A DNA stretch of 64,000 nt from Actinomycetes bacterium (GTDB lineage Bacteria; Actinomycetota; Acidimicrobiia; Acidimicrobiales; Acidimicrobiaceae), in the NCBI GenBank assembly GCA_021805205.1, contig JAJZFV010000002.1:62001-126000 (forward strand). Reading direction: 5' to 3'. Below the pieces are notes generated by a model. It was not told the DNA's origin, searched no databases, and was given only the letters and a program-made list of their open reading frames with translations. The translations under genes were made by a program, and so were the position numbers. This document shows, in pieces, positions 25,854 to 34,704 of this stretch (the stretch's first letter is position 1; each line of letters starts with the position of its first letter).

Positions 25854-27437
25854 TTGGCGGATCTTGGTGGAGCAAAAAACCCGGTCCACGGTCACAGCTC
25901 CAAAAGGAGACGAACAACCGGACAAGTACGTCTTAGGAGAACTGTATTCATCGTCGGGACATTAGTCCTGGTGCTAGTTTTAGGCGCCTTGGGTTCGTAC
26001 GTCTACGGGCAATACCTATTTTCCACGGTTAAAAAGGTAAACGTATCGTCTGAGGCAACTCAGGTCGCTGGACAACCGCTTAATATCCTGATCATCGGCA
26101 ATAACACAAGAACTGGACTAAGCCCCGCCGAAGCTGCCGCCTTTGGCTCGGCTGCTCAGGTAGGTGGCGGGCGTGCTGACGTATCAATGATCGCTCACTT
26201 TGACCCCAAAACAAAAAATGTCACTCTCGTATCAATTCCGAGAGACCTCTTCATGCCGATACCTGGTACCAAAAAACTCCAACGAGTGGATGCAGCTCTG
26301 AATCCCACAGCTAGAACTGGAACTGCAGAAGATCCAAATCGCCTCGTCAGGACAATCGAATACGACCTTGGAATTCCCATTCAGCACTACGTCGAATTAA
26401 ACTTTGACTCATTCCAAGGAATTGTCAACGCCCTTGGTGGAGTAAAGATGTACTTTCCAACTCCCGTGAAGGATGCATACTCTGGACTCAACATAACTAC
26501 GACAGGTTGCATCAATCTCAATGGTTACCAGGCACTTCAAGTGGTAAGGGCTCGCCACCTTCAGTACCAACGTCCAAATGGAACCTGGGGCTACGATGGC
26601 TTGGGTGACCTATCACGGACTCGTCGAGACCACATCTTCCTTCAAGTTCTGGCATCTAAAGTGAAGGCATCAGGGATCTCGAACCCGGTAAAGGACCTCA
26701 ACCTCCTCAAGAGCGTCCTACCATTTCTTACCATAGATAGTCAATTTACCGAATCTGAGATGCTCTCTCTAATTCTCACTTATCGTCACGCCAATCCCGA
26801 GGCGACTCCGACTGGCACCCTTCCGGTAGCCTTCGGCCCAGCTTCCGGATACGTCTTCGACGGTGTCAACTACAACTCGATCGTACTCCCACAAGAGCCA
26901 GCTGATACATCAATGCTCAAGAGCCTCATAGGGCTTACTCAACCCAAAATCTCTCCCGCCTCCATTAACGTGACCGTAGTCAATGGATCGCACTCCTATA
27001 GTTCTGGCTCAACTATCGAATCTGGTCTGAAGGGGCTTGGTTTCAACGTCAAGGGGGCACCCTCCGTAGCTCCAAACGCCAATCCTGTCGAATCAGTTAT
27101 CTACTACACCCCAGGAAATCTTGCCAAGGCAGAGGCCCTTAAGAACACCTTGACGGGCGAGGTAATTATGGGTCAGGTACCCTCTACGGGATACTCCACT
27201 CCCCTAGAACTTCTCGTCGGCGACCAGTTAGCTATCGCCGTTGCACCAGTATCGACACCTTCTACCACCCAAGTGGCTACGACCCAGCAAGCCACGAGTA
27301 GTACAACGGCGGCGGGAAAATCTTCGTCGGTCACGCCATCGACTACACCAACGACGATCGTTAGCATAACTGGCGCCACACAAGTAAACGTTTCCCAGCA
27401 ACCCCAGCCTTGGGATCCAAGGGCTTGTCCCGCTTAG
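25854..27437 (+). CDS. LytR-CpsA-Psr (LCP) family protein
   Basis: LCP protein, a membrane-anchored enzyme family that attaches lipid-linked glycopolymers to peptidoglycan. A basic N-terminus, one helix (about 25-50) and the LCP domain (about 75-255) are visible. The domain includes ILIIGNNTR, GRADVSMIAHFDP with the conserved Arg-x-Asp, VSIPRDLFMPIPG and VRARHLQYQ. A LytR_C-type domain (about 365-440) follows, then a Ser/Thr/Pro-rich tail. The TTG start follows AGGAGG at 9 nt. Lying beside the two-component system, it may belong to an envelope-stress response (inference). Confidence 0.92.
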   Translation: MADLGGAKNPVHGHSSKRRRTTGQVRLRRTVFIVGTLVLVLVLGALGSYVYGQYLFSTVKKVNVSSEATQVAGQPLNILIIGNNTRTGLSPAEAAAFGSAAQVGGGRADVSMIAHFDPKTKNVTLVSIPRDLFMPIPGTKKLQRVDAALNPTARTGTAEDPNRLVRTIEYDLGIPIQHYVELNFDSFQGIVNALGGVKMYFPTPVKDAYSGLNITTTGCINLNGYQALQVVRARHLQYQRPNGTWGYDGLGDLSRTRRDHIFLQVLASKVKASGISNPVKDLNLLKSVLPFLTIDSQFTESEMLSLILTYRHANPEATPTGTLPVAFGPASGYVFDGVNYNSIVLPQEPADTSMLKSLIGLTQPKISPASINVTVVNGSHSYSSGSTIESGLKGLGFNVKGAPSVAPNANPVESVIYYTPGNLAKAEALKNTLTGEVIMGQVPSTGYSTPLELLVGDQLAIAVAPVSTPSTTQVATTQQATSSTTAAGKSSSVTPSTTPTTIVSITGATQVNVSQQPQPWDPRACPA

Positions 27438-27681
27438 TTCCTATTCAGATCGGCCAACGTAGAGTCACGGCACAAAAAAGGGGCGGTAGAGCAGGGGTAA
27501 CGATGTTTTGCCGCCAAACCTTCGCACAAAGCAATTACTCTCCCCAAATTCAACTCAAGAATAAATTCACCCATACTCCTAGTGAGGTGGCGAAACCATG
27601 CCCATACCGACCCGCCGCGGAGAAGTGAGCTCTTCAAACATGCCTTTGCTACTTCTTCACCAGCTACCTCACGCATCGACC
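27438..27681. other. intergenic before repeat copy 2
   Basis: About 245 bp between the LCP stop and repeat copy 2. No convincing gene, tRNA or terminator. It may be the remnant of sequence that once followed prmC or the LCP gene. Confidence 0.45.
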
Positions 27682-27717
27682 ATTGCTTCAAAAAGAAGGA
27701 AAAGTTTTCAAGTGATG

Positions 27718-27746
27718 TTGAGCGAAAGTCGATGCTCTCGTATAAG
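27718..27746 (+). promoter_or_regulatory. promoter of MarR gene, copy 2
   Basis: TTGAGC (27718-27723) and TATAAG (27741-27746), 17-bp spacer; identical to copy 1. Confidence 0.6.
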
Positions 27747-27757
27747 GAATTTGAAAT

Positions 27758-27772
27758 CTCCATCATCTGGAG
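27758..27772. promoter_or_regulatory. candidate operator, copy 2
   Basis: CTCCA-TCATC-TGGAG inverted repeat just after the promoter, identical to copy 1. If it is a MarR site, both copies repress each other. Confidence 0.4.
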
Positions 27773-27811
27773 CATCAAGCAATCAGCGAGAAGGCACGGA
27801 GGCTTTCTATC

Positions 27812-28315
27812 ATGAAGTTACATCAAGTACCAACGGGGCAAGAGATTGTCACTTGGAGGGCTTTCCTACGGGCAAATCTGCTCCTAGAGGCGTACCTGGA
27901 TGCCGGTCTTCAAAGTGAAATTGGAGTAACCCACAGTGGCTTTTTAGTCATGACTCTCTTGTATGAAGAGGGTGAAGAAGGGTTGTCGATGACCGACATC
28001 GCAGCACTAACTCAATTTTCAAGGAGTCGACTATCTCATCTGATATCGCGCCTTGAAGAAGATAAGTATGTCGCTCGACGTTCTTCAACCTTCGACCGCA
28101 GAAGTCAAATTGCACTGCTAACACTAGCTGGCAAAAAGACGGTAGAGATTGCAACCCCCTACTACCACTCAATCCTTAGAGATCTCTTCTTTGATCGCAT
28201 GACTAGTCAAGAACTAAATACCATTCAAAAGTTCATGGTCTCAATCGTAAACAACACTGGCAAGATGGTAAATGAGCTAGATCGAGATCGTCCCACACGT
28301 GAGATCGCCATATAA
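27812..28315 (+). CDS. MarR family transcriptional regulator, copy 2
   Basis: A 167-residue protein identical to the one at 22463, with the same helix-turn-helix and wing. No substitution, silent or otherwise, separates the two genes by eye. Doubling may raise dosage, or one copy may be functionally redundant. It is convergent with prmC and ends in its own strong terminator. Confidence 0.92.
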   Translation: MKLHQVPTGQEIVTWRAFLRANLLLEAYLDAGLQSEIGVTHSGFLVMTLLYEEGEEGLSMTDIAALTQFSRSRLSHLISRLEEDKYVARRSSTFDRRSQIALLTLAGKKTVEIATPYYHSILRDLFFDRMTSQELNTIQKFMVSIVNNTGKMVNELDRDRPTREIAI

Positions 28316-28524
28316 CTGTATATACAACTACCTAGATAAGAACTACCTCTGAATTGAAGGGTATCGAAGCAGATACCGATTAGTCGAGTAGACCTACGAC
28401 AGCTACCTGTTAGCTCCCAAGGGCTTGTTCGGTAGCGGTAGAAACAGTAGACAGAAATCTAGCAGCAGCAGATACTTCGAATCGGTAGAGAAAGCCGATA
28501 CAAGACATAGCGCTGTGATTAGTG

Positions 28525-28567
28525 ACAACACAGGTAGTGGGGCTTATAGCCCCACTACCTGTGTTGT
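28525..28567. terminator. terminator of MarR cassette, copy 2 (loop TAT)
   Basis: Perfect 20-bp stem (28525-28544 with 28548-28567) around loop TAT. It can also serve the prmC transcript, which arrives from the other strand. Confidence 0.85.
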
Positions 28568-28609
28568 TTTGAAATAGGGGCTGAATGATGGGTTAGGGGG
28601 AGGGAGAAT

Positions 28610-29467
28610 TTAACGATTCAACTTTGCGCAGACAACATAACGATCCTGCGACGCAAAGTCCCGGACCACCGAAACATCGCCAAAGCCGACACCTCTAGCA
28701 ATCTCTGAAACGACCTTACCCTGGTCGAATCCTATTTCAAAGTAGATCGTTCCGTCCTCCGATAGATAGTCAGAAGCTTGATCTAAGATCAAGCGGTAGG
28801 GCTCAACTCCGTCTTCACCGCCATCAAGAGCAGTTACCGGCTCCATGGCCAGTTCTAATTGCAACCCTTTTATATCGCTACTTCTTATGTAGGGAGGGTT
28901 AGAGACGATCAGATCGTAGCTAACTTTCGGGACCCTATCAAACCAGTTACTCTCTATAACTTCCACTTCACAATTGATAATTTCTATGTTGCGACGTAAG
29001 TTCTCCCTTGTCAACGTACATGAAACCTCAGATAAGTCCGCGAGTACAACGTGTGATGCAAAGTTGGTAGCAGCTAGTGCTAACCCGATGGCGCCAGTCC
29101 CACACCCCAAGTCAAGAATCCGAATGTCTCTTTTTTTATCCCTACCAAGGTCAGAAATAATTATCTCTACCAAACCCTCGGTCTCAGGTCTAGGGATAAG
29201 AGCCCTGGGATCACAGATCAAGTCAAGGCCAGCAAATGGCCAATGGCCAATCAAATATTGGAGTGGCTCGCCGGATAATCTTCGCTCTGCCCACTCATCC
29301 AACGATTCGATCAAATAACTTTCTAAAGACTGGTCAATAGGTAGGTCGGTTAAAAGGCGATGAATCTGGAAACCACGACGACCGAGCAACTCTTCTACTG
29401 CCCACCGTACTTCATTTTCGCTCGCAAAACCGATTCGATACCGTTCGATGATCTCTGCGTAGCGCAT
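28610..29467 (-). CDS. prmC: release factor glutamine methyltransferase
   Basis: SAM-dependent enzyme that N5-methylates the Gln of the GGQ motif in release factors. The SAM site ILDLGCGTGAIGLALA is near residue 112, and the catalytic motif SNPPYI is near residue 187. The N-terminal helical domain that docks on the release factor is present. I prefer ATG at 29467, preceded by AAGGA at 7 nt, over the ATG at 29488. It follows its substrate gene prfA on the same strand, a classic pairing. Confidence 0.94.
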   Translation of the reverse strand: MRYAEIIERYRIGFASENEVRWAVEELLGRRGFQIHRLLTDLPIDQSLESYLIESLDEWAERRLSGEPLQYLIGHWPFAGLDLICDPRALIPRPETEGLVEIIISDLGRDKKRDIRILDLGCGTGAIGLALAATNFASHVVLADLSEVSCTLTRENLRRNIEIINCEVEVIESNWFDRVPKVSYDLIVSNPPYIRSSDIKGLQLELAMEPVTALDGGEDGVEPYRLILDQASDYLSEDGTIYFEIGFDQGKVVSEIARGVGFGDVSVVRDFASQDRYVVCAKLNR

Positions 29468-29521
29468 CCATTCTTCCTTACATGTCATCGATCAAGGCTG
29501 TGGAGGGACAGACCTAGGGCC

Positions 29522-30640
29522 TCAGTCGTCTTCTCCGCCAAGCTGCCGTGCCCTCTCATCTAGAAGTAGTGCGTCACTAATCTCGTCCAACTCCCCAAAC
29601 AGCACCCTATCGAGTTTGTAGATCGTCAGTCCGATACGGTGATCTGTTATACGGTTCTCTTTAAAGTTGTAGGTGCGAATCTTTTCGCTTCGTCCGCCGC
29701 CTCCGACTTGGCTACGCCTAGCACTCGACATAGCTTCTTCTTGCTTGTCTTGCTCCATCTTCAATAGCCGTGCCCGTAGTACTTGAAGGGCTTTAGCACG
29801 GTTTTGGATTTGACTCTTCTCGTCCTGCATCGCGACTACCAGTCCACTGGGGATGTGGGTAATTCGAACCGCAGAGTCTGTGGTATTGACAGACTGCCCT
29901 CCAGGCCCGGTCGAACGATAGACGTCAATGCGAAGGTCGTTGGGGTCGATGTGAACGTCAACTTCGTCTGCTTCGGGAAGAACGGTCACTGTGGCCGAAG
30001 AGGTATGGATCCGCCCTTGTGATTCAGTGACAGGGACCCGCTGAACTCGATGCGGTCCACCTTCGTGCTTTAGACGCCTCCAGGCGTCTTCACCCTTGAC
30101 AAGTAGAGTAGCTTCGTTGTAGCCACCGCGCTCAGATGGATCGGCTCCTAGAACCTCGTTCTTCCAACCCATGCGATCGGCGTAACGGATATACATCTCG
30201 AAGAGGTCCTTAGCGAAGAGGTTAGCCTCTTCGCCCCCTTCTGCTCCGCGAATCTCCAAGATGACATTCTTTCCGTCATTTTCGTCCCGAGGAAGAAGAA
30301 GAACCTCCAACTCCTCGTTTAGCTTGGTTCGACGCTCCTCCAAACGAGCGATCTCTTCACGGAGTTCGGCGATCTCATCGTCACTATCTGCCATCTCGAT
30401 TAGCTCATTTGCGGAGGCGATATCACCTTCAACCGACTTGATATCAGTAGCGCAATTTACGATAGCCTCCAACTCCTTATGGCGCCGGGAAAGCTCCTTA
30501 AAGCGCTTCTGGTCGGAGTAGACAGATGGGTCGGCTAACTCCTCCACCACCGCGTCGTACTCCGTACGCAAGGTATCTAGCTTTTCAATAAACTCCAACT
30601 TCAACAACTCCAATATCTTGCTTGCTTCGCCACTCGTCAT
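29522..30640 (-). CDS. prfA: peptide chain release factor 1
   Basis: RF1, which ends translation at UAA and UAG. GPGGQSVNTTDSAVRITHIP carries the GGQ peptidyl-hydrolysis motif. The codon-recognition loop region reads RVPVTESQGRIHTS and includes the Pro-x-Thr element of RF1. The annotated ATG at 30640 lies 56 bp inside the preceding gene; a TTG start about 14 codons in would remove most of this overlap. Either way, translation is probably coupled to the upstream gene. About 360-372 residues is normal. Confidence 0.95.
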   Translation of the reverse strand: MTSGEASKILELLKLEFIEKLDTLRTEYDAVVEELADPSVYSDQKRFKELSRRHKELEAIVNCATDIKSVEGDIASANELIEMADSDDEIAELREEIARLEERRTKLNEELEVLLLPRDENDGKNVILEIRGAEGGEEANLFAKDLFEMYIRYADRMGWKNEVLGADPSERGGYNEATLLVKGEDAWRRLKHEGGPHRVQRVPVTESQGRIHTSSATVTVLPEADEVDVHIDPNDLRIDVYRSTGPGGQSVNTTDSAVRITHIPSGLVVAMQDEKSQIQNRAKALQVLRARLLKMEQDKQEEAMSSARRSQVGGGGRSEKIRTYNFKENRITDHRIGLTIYKLDRVLFGELDEISDALLLDERARQLGGEDD

Positions 30641-31862
30641 CGATCGCCAGGATACGTATCGAAAAATTAAGGCGACTAAAAAGATCCTTTATACGTTCAA
30701 ACTTCAATAGCCCCGGGGTTGCTATCAAAGTAACATCACGAACCGCACCCATTTGAGATTTGAAGCTCGAAACAATCTCTCCCACTTTGACCGCGACTGA
30801 AATATCGAGGCTCATTGAAGCAAAGAGGAGGTCGATGCCTTCGCTACTTCGCCGCAGTGCAAAGACTAATGGATCTCCCGAGTGGCCATAGAAACCGCTC
30901 GTCGCCTTCTTTAAGTCATTGAAAGGGTCGGTTCCCCCATATCCACTCCGATAGTAGTCACCTAGTTGAAAAGCGGTGGCCTCAAATCCTGCACTACTAG
31001 CTTCTCGTACTTCACTAGGGCTAGATCGACTTATGGAGATTCCATTTCGTATGACTCTGTCCATCAATGAGCGCGACCACATAGCGGTATATATCTCGTA
31101 GTATCTCTTGTCCCCTCGGCACTTCATTAGACTCAGCCGCAAATTAGAGAGGAGACTCTCTAGAGCGCGTCCCTCGTGCGACAACTCCAAAAACTCCGAC
31201 TCGGCAAATGAGCTCCCCGTGAGTATCTCACCGTTACTAAGAACCTTGCCGTAAGGAATGCCGTCGACTTCGAGAAAGGCATCTCCGAAGCGACTTCTAA
31301 GTTCACCGAGATATGGATCCCTGCTGATACCAAGATTGTCAACCAGGCCGCGTATTCTCCCCAGGAAATTGTCAGATTCTTCCACAACTAAAGGGAAGTT
31401 GCCGACGGAAATCTCTTTGACGTCGTCGCTACCGAGCAGCTCCAAAAAGATAGTCTCGACTCCAAAGGCCGCGAGCTGAGCCGATAGAGCACTCGCTAGA
31501 AGCTGTCGTCGCTCTATAGGTTGCACCTTGGAATCAGATAGAAAGGCGACTGACTTCGAATCTACAATTCCAGATAGAACTGAATTTGGTTCATCTTCAA
31601 CTTCAATCCTTGGACGGGTCAGCTTCTTTCCAAGGTAGACACAGATGACCTTCTCGACGTTACGCCCCTTTGAGAGCAGCGCCAATATTGAGGTTGCGTC
31701 GAACCTCCATGACTCGTCAACTACGAGATATGCTGACTCCTCGGCCAACGCAAAAAAATCTACCCCAGCCGAAGTGGGGTAGATTTCAGAGAAGGTATCG
31801 CCTCGTGCTTCTGCAAGTCGACCGATAACTTTTGCCATGAAATCGGGTGGGAGTGAAACCAT
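30585..31862 (-). CDS. unrecognised 425-residue protein in the rpmE-prfA interval
   Basis: I do not recognise this protein. It is soluble, acidic and Ser/Leu-rich, with no membrane segment, no nucleotide-binding loop and no metal motif. The N-terminal part (about 1-150) has alternating hydrophobic strands as in an alpha/beta fold; a central part contains SFAESEFLELSHEGRALESL. The end reads ILAIDDEWRSKQDIGVVEVGVY (partly quoted). Its 3' end overlaps prfA by up to 56 bp and rpmE lies 49 bp upstream, so it is embedded in the operon. Most actinobacteria have nothing here. A translation-related role would be guesswork. Confidence 0.7.
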   Translation of the reverse strand: MVSLPPDFMAKVIGRLAEARGDTFSEIYPTSAGVDFFALAEESAYLVVDESWRFDATSILALLSKGRNVEKVICVYLGKKLTRPRIEVEDEPNSVLSGIVDSKSVAFLSDSKVQPIERRQLLASALSAQLAAFGVETIFLELLGSDDVKEISVGNFPLVVEESDNFLGRIRGLVDNLGISRDPYLGELRSRFGDAFLEVDGIPYGKVLSNGEILTGSSFAESEFLELSHEGRALESLLSNLRLSLMKCRGDKRYYEIYTAMWSRSLMDRVIRNGISISRSSPSEVREASSAGFEATAFQLGDYYRSGYGGTDPFNDLKKATSGFYGHSGDPLVFALRRSSEGIDLLFASMSLDISVAVKVGEIVSSFKSQMGAVRDVTLIATPGLLKFERIKDLFSRLNFSIRILAIDDEWRSKQDIGVVEVGVY

Positions 31863-31911
31863 ACGACGGCCGTTATCTGTCTGTAGAAGCGCAGGGTGTA
31901 ATTGTTAATTC

Positions 31912-32127
31912 TTAAGCTGAGGTCGTCTTGCGAACGCCGTAACGACGTTGGAATCTTTCGACGCGACCGCCTGTATCGACTAGCTTTTGCTTGCCGGTAT
32001 AAAACGGATGGCACTCATTGCAGAGTTCAACGTGGACCGAAGCCTTGGTTGACTTGGTGGTAAAGGTATTGCCACATGAGCAAACTACCTGAGATATTAC
32101 ATAATTTGGGTGAATTTCCGGTTTCAT
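31912..32127 (-). CDS. rpmE: 50S ribosomal protein L31
   Basis: Ribosomal protein L31, zinc-containing (C+) form, 71 residues. It starts [10 protein letters not shown], and the zinc ligands are Cys16, Cys18, Cys36 and Cys39 (CSCG and [13 protein letters not shown]). It forms a bridge between the ribosomal subunits. It sits downstream of rho, as in most actinobacteria. Confidence 0.97.
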   Translation of the reverse strand: MKPEIHPNYVISQVVCSCGNTFTTKSTKASVHVELCNECHPFYTGKQKLVDTGGRVERFQRRYGVRKTTSA

Positions 32128-32227
32128 AGCCTTAAAGAGTATAGTTCGTTACCAATATTTTCGAGCAACCATCTCCAAGCGAGGGTCGCGTTGATCCAAC
32201 AAGGTTGGAGGCAGTACCAGTACTGCC

Positions 32228-34183
32228 TTAGAGACTTGGACTCTTCGCTATCTCTTGCAAAAAGTCAGCGTTTGACTTTGTCGACTTGATCTTATCAATC
32301 AACAATTCAAGCCCGGGAGCGCTTGACCCCTCTTGGGCCAAGGCGTTCAAGACGCGTCTCAACTTCCAAACCTGATTTAATTGATCACGCTGGAAAAGAA
32401 GCTCTTCGTGACGGGTCGAACTCGAAATTACGTCAATAGCAGGGTAGAGTCTACGCTCTGCGAGCTTGCGGTCGAGCCGAAGCTCCATATTACCTGTACC
32501 CTTGAACTCTTCGAAGATAACTTCATCCATTCGGGATCCGGTTTCAACAAGGGCGGTGGCTAAGATCGTAAGGGATCCCCCCTCTTCTACGTTGCGAGCA
32601 GCACCGAAGAACTTCTTAGGGGGATATATCGCTCCCGAGTCAACACCGCCTGACATAATTCGACCGGTAGCTGGTAGTGCTAGGTTATACGCACGGGTCA
32701 GCCTGGTTATACCGTCGAGCATGATTACGACGTCGCGCCCAACTTCCACCATGCGCTTCGCCTTTTCAATCGCCAATTCGACTACTGCTACGTGTTCTTC
32801 ACTAGGACGATCAAAGGTGGAGGCGACAACTTCGCCGCGTACTGAACGTCTGATGTCTGTAACTTCTTCGGGGCGCTCGTCCACTAGAAGCACCATCAAA
32901 TAAACTTCAGGGTTATTGGCTTCTATGCAGTGTGCAATATCCTTCAAAATCGTTGTCTTACCTGCTTTAGGCGGAGATACGATTAGACCTCTCTGTCCCT
33001 TTCCAATAGGAGAGACCAAGTCAATAATACGCGCTGTAGTGTTTGCGGTATCGTTCCTCGACTCCAATTGAAGCTTCTCATCTGGGAAGAGGGGGGTAAG
33101 TTCGTCGAATCTTGGGCGAGCCCTAGCAGCCTCAGGGTCAAGGGAGTTGATGCGATCAACACGGACTACCGCAGCGTACTTTTCAGAACCCATCGCACCT
33201 CGTGCGCCGCCCTCGACTATGTCACCCTTGCGGAGTTGGAATTTACGGACCAGGTTGGCCGAGACGTAGACGTCTTTCGGAGAGGGAAGGAATCCATTGG
33301 CACGGATAAAACCAAAACCTTCATCTCTAAGATCAAATAGACCACCGAATTCGATGAGTTCTGCGTTTGATACCTCAGCCTGACGGTTGTCGGATTGACC
33401 CTCTCTGGGATCTCTGCGTCCATCACGCTGATTCCTTCGCTTGTCACGGCGGCGCGAACTCTGGTCAGAATTATCCCGATCGCCTTCATGACGCGCTTCG
33501 CTTCGATCGGCTCCGTTGGTGGTCGCTTCTCGACGCCCATCACCCGGTACCTCAATAGCCGCTACTCGTTCTGCGGTCTCGGCCTTTGCCTCTTCAGCCG
33601 GAGCACTCCGCGGAGTTTGACTCTCTTTAGCTTCGACCTCAACTACGATTGGAGGCAAGAGCGCAACTGGTTCGAACTTTACCTGAGAAACCTCACCGTT
33701 CCAAGCAGGTGCCGACTCAGATCCTTCATCGTCACGTCGAAGCTGTCGCTTAGATCTGATAAGTCGCTTTTCCCCACGAGACTCCTCGCTTTGGGGTTGG
33801 CCACCACTATCCGAGGTGGCCTCGCCGCCTAATCCAGCTTCAACTAGGTCAACCTTGGTCGCTAAGTTGGCCTCACTAGAGTTTGAAAAGAGCGGGAGAC
33901 TTTCGGCACCATCAGAGGTAGCCGCCACCTCACCCCCTCTTCGGCGCCGACCGCGCGAACGGGGCTCTTGTTCCCCTCCAGGCGAACCACCTTCGGCATT
34001 TGAGGTGGTCTCAGCCCCTGCCTCGCCCTTGGAAGCGTCAAACTTGCCGATTATAAGATCCACCAGTTCAGCCTTGCGGGGTCTAGTGGGGAGAGGAATT
34101 CCGAGAGAGTTGAGAATAAGGATTAGTTCGTCGTTACGCTTCTTCTCAAGAAGACTTCTATCTGTATTTGCAACAGTGGTCAA
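32228..34183 (-). CDS. rho: transcription termination factor Rho
   Basis: Hexameric RNA-dependent ATPase that ends transcription. It has a Rho N domain (about 10-48) and then a long, charged, low-complexity insertion (about 50-270), typical of actinobacterial Rho. The RNA-binding cold-shock fold contains [20 protein letters not shown], and the ATPase has Walker [14 protein letters not shown] and Walker [14 protein letters not shown] at 34183 follows AGAGG. The 651-residue length reflects the insertion. The insertion probably binds extra RNA. Confidence 0.96.
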   Translation of the reverse strand: MTTVANTDRSLLEKKRNDELILILNSLGIPLPTRPRKAELVDLIIGKFDASKGEAGAETTSNAEGGSPGGEQEPRSRGRRRRGGEVAATSDGAESLPLFSNSSEANLATKVDLVEAGLGGEATSDSGGQPQSEESRGEKRLIRSKRQLRRDDEGSESAPAWNGEVSQVKFEPVALLPPIVVEVEAKESQTPRSAPAEEAKAETAERVAAIEVPGDGRREATTNGADRSEARHEGDRDNSDQSSRRRDKRRNQRDGRRDPREGQSDNRQAEVSNAELIEFGGLFDLRDEGFGFIRANGFLPSPKDVYVSANLVRKFQLRKGDIVEGGARGAMGSEKYAAVVRVDRINSLDPEAARARPRFDELTPLFPDEKLQLESRNDTANTTARIIDLVSPIGKGQRGLIVSPPKAGKTTILKDIAHCIEANNPEVYLMVLLVDERPEEVTDIRRSVRGEVVASTFDRPSEEHVAVVELAIEKAKRMVEVGRDVVIMLDGITRLTRAYNLALPATGRIMSGGVDSGAIYPPKKFFGAARNVEEGGSLTILATALVETGSRMDEVIFEEFKGTGNMELRLDRKLAERRLYPAIDVISSSTRHEELLFQRDQLNQVWKLRRVLNALAQEGSSAPGLELLIDKIKSTKSNADFLQEIAKSPSL

Positions 34184-34704
34184 TTAGAGGACCTCTACTT
34201 TGTCTTTCACGCCGCGTACATCGCAAAATTTCATACAATTAACCAAAATCACGGCTGTGGCTTGCTTAAGAAAACTATTACCAGGGATTCAACGGGTGAT
34301 TTTTTCGAGAGAGGGTATTTCTCAGCTTCATCCTTGCGGACTTACTTCTCCCGAGTGGAAGAATCCTGTAACTACGAATATAACAGCGTTTCCGAGAAAA
34401 GACACATCTAGAGAAATTAATTTGACCCATTGCCTCCAATATCTTCTTTTTTAGAGCAAATATCGGCTTTATTCGTCAACTAGCTGAAATTGCATTTACA
34501 ATGATCACTGACTTTCAGGTGTAACTTTGGCCAAGCATATGAATTTATTTATCTGATAAGTATCCAGATAGGAACTTCAATTCGTTCTTCTTTATGGCTG
34601 AAAATAGCTATTAAGCGGGATAGCCGTATCTCATGACAACTTAATATAACCAACTATCAACGAGACGACCCCACTTCAAGGAGGACGCTAATGAACGATC
34701 CGAT
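34184..34704. other. 521-bp intergenic region where thrB is usually found
   Basis: No gene recognised. Many actinobacteria carry thrB (homoserine kinase) between thrC and rho. Here there is only A/T-rich sequence, probably the rho promoter and leader. The 84-codon frame on + at 34200 lacks protein character. Confidence 0.5.

Larger units (their letters stand above)
27682..28605 (+). repeat. 924-bp direct repeat, copy 2 (MarR cassette)
   Basis: Same orientation as copy 1 and offset by 5349 bp. Its right edge lies only 4 bp from the prmC stop codon, so it abuts a conserved housekeeping cluster that in many actinobacteria continues without a break. The flanks differ fully from those of copy 1 on both sides, which fixes the boundaries. 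Confidence 0.95.

Noticed and set aside
34200-34454. 84-codon plus-strand frame as a gene or a thrB remnant
   Set aside because: Composition is not protein-like and no kinase motif is present.
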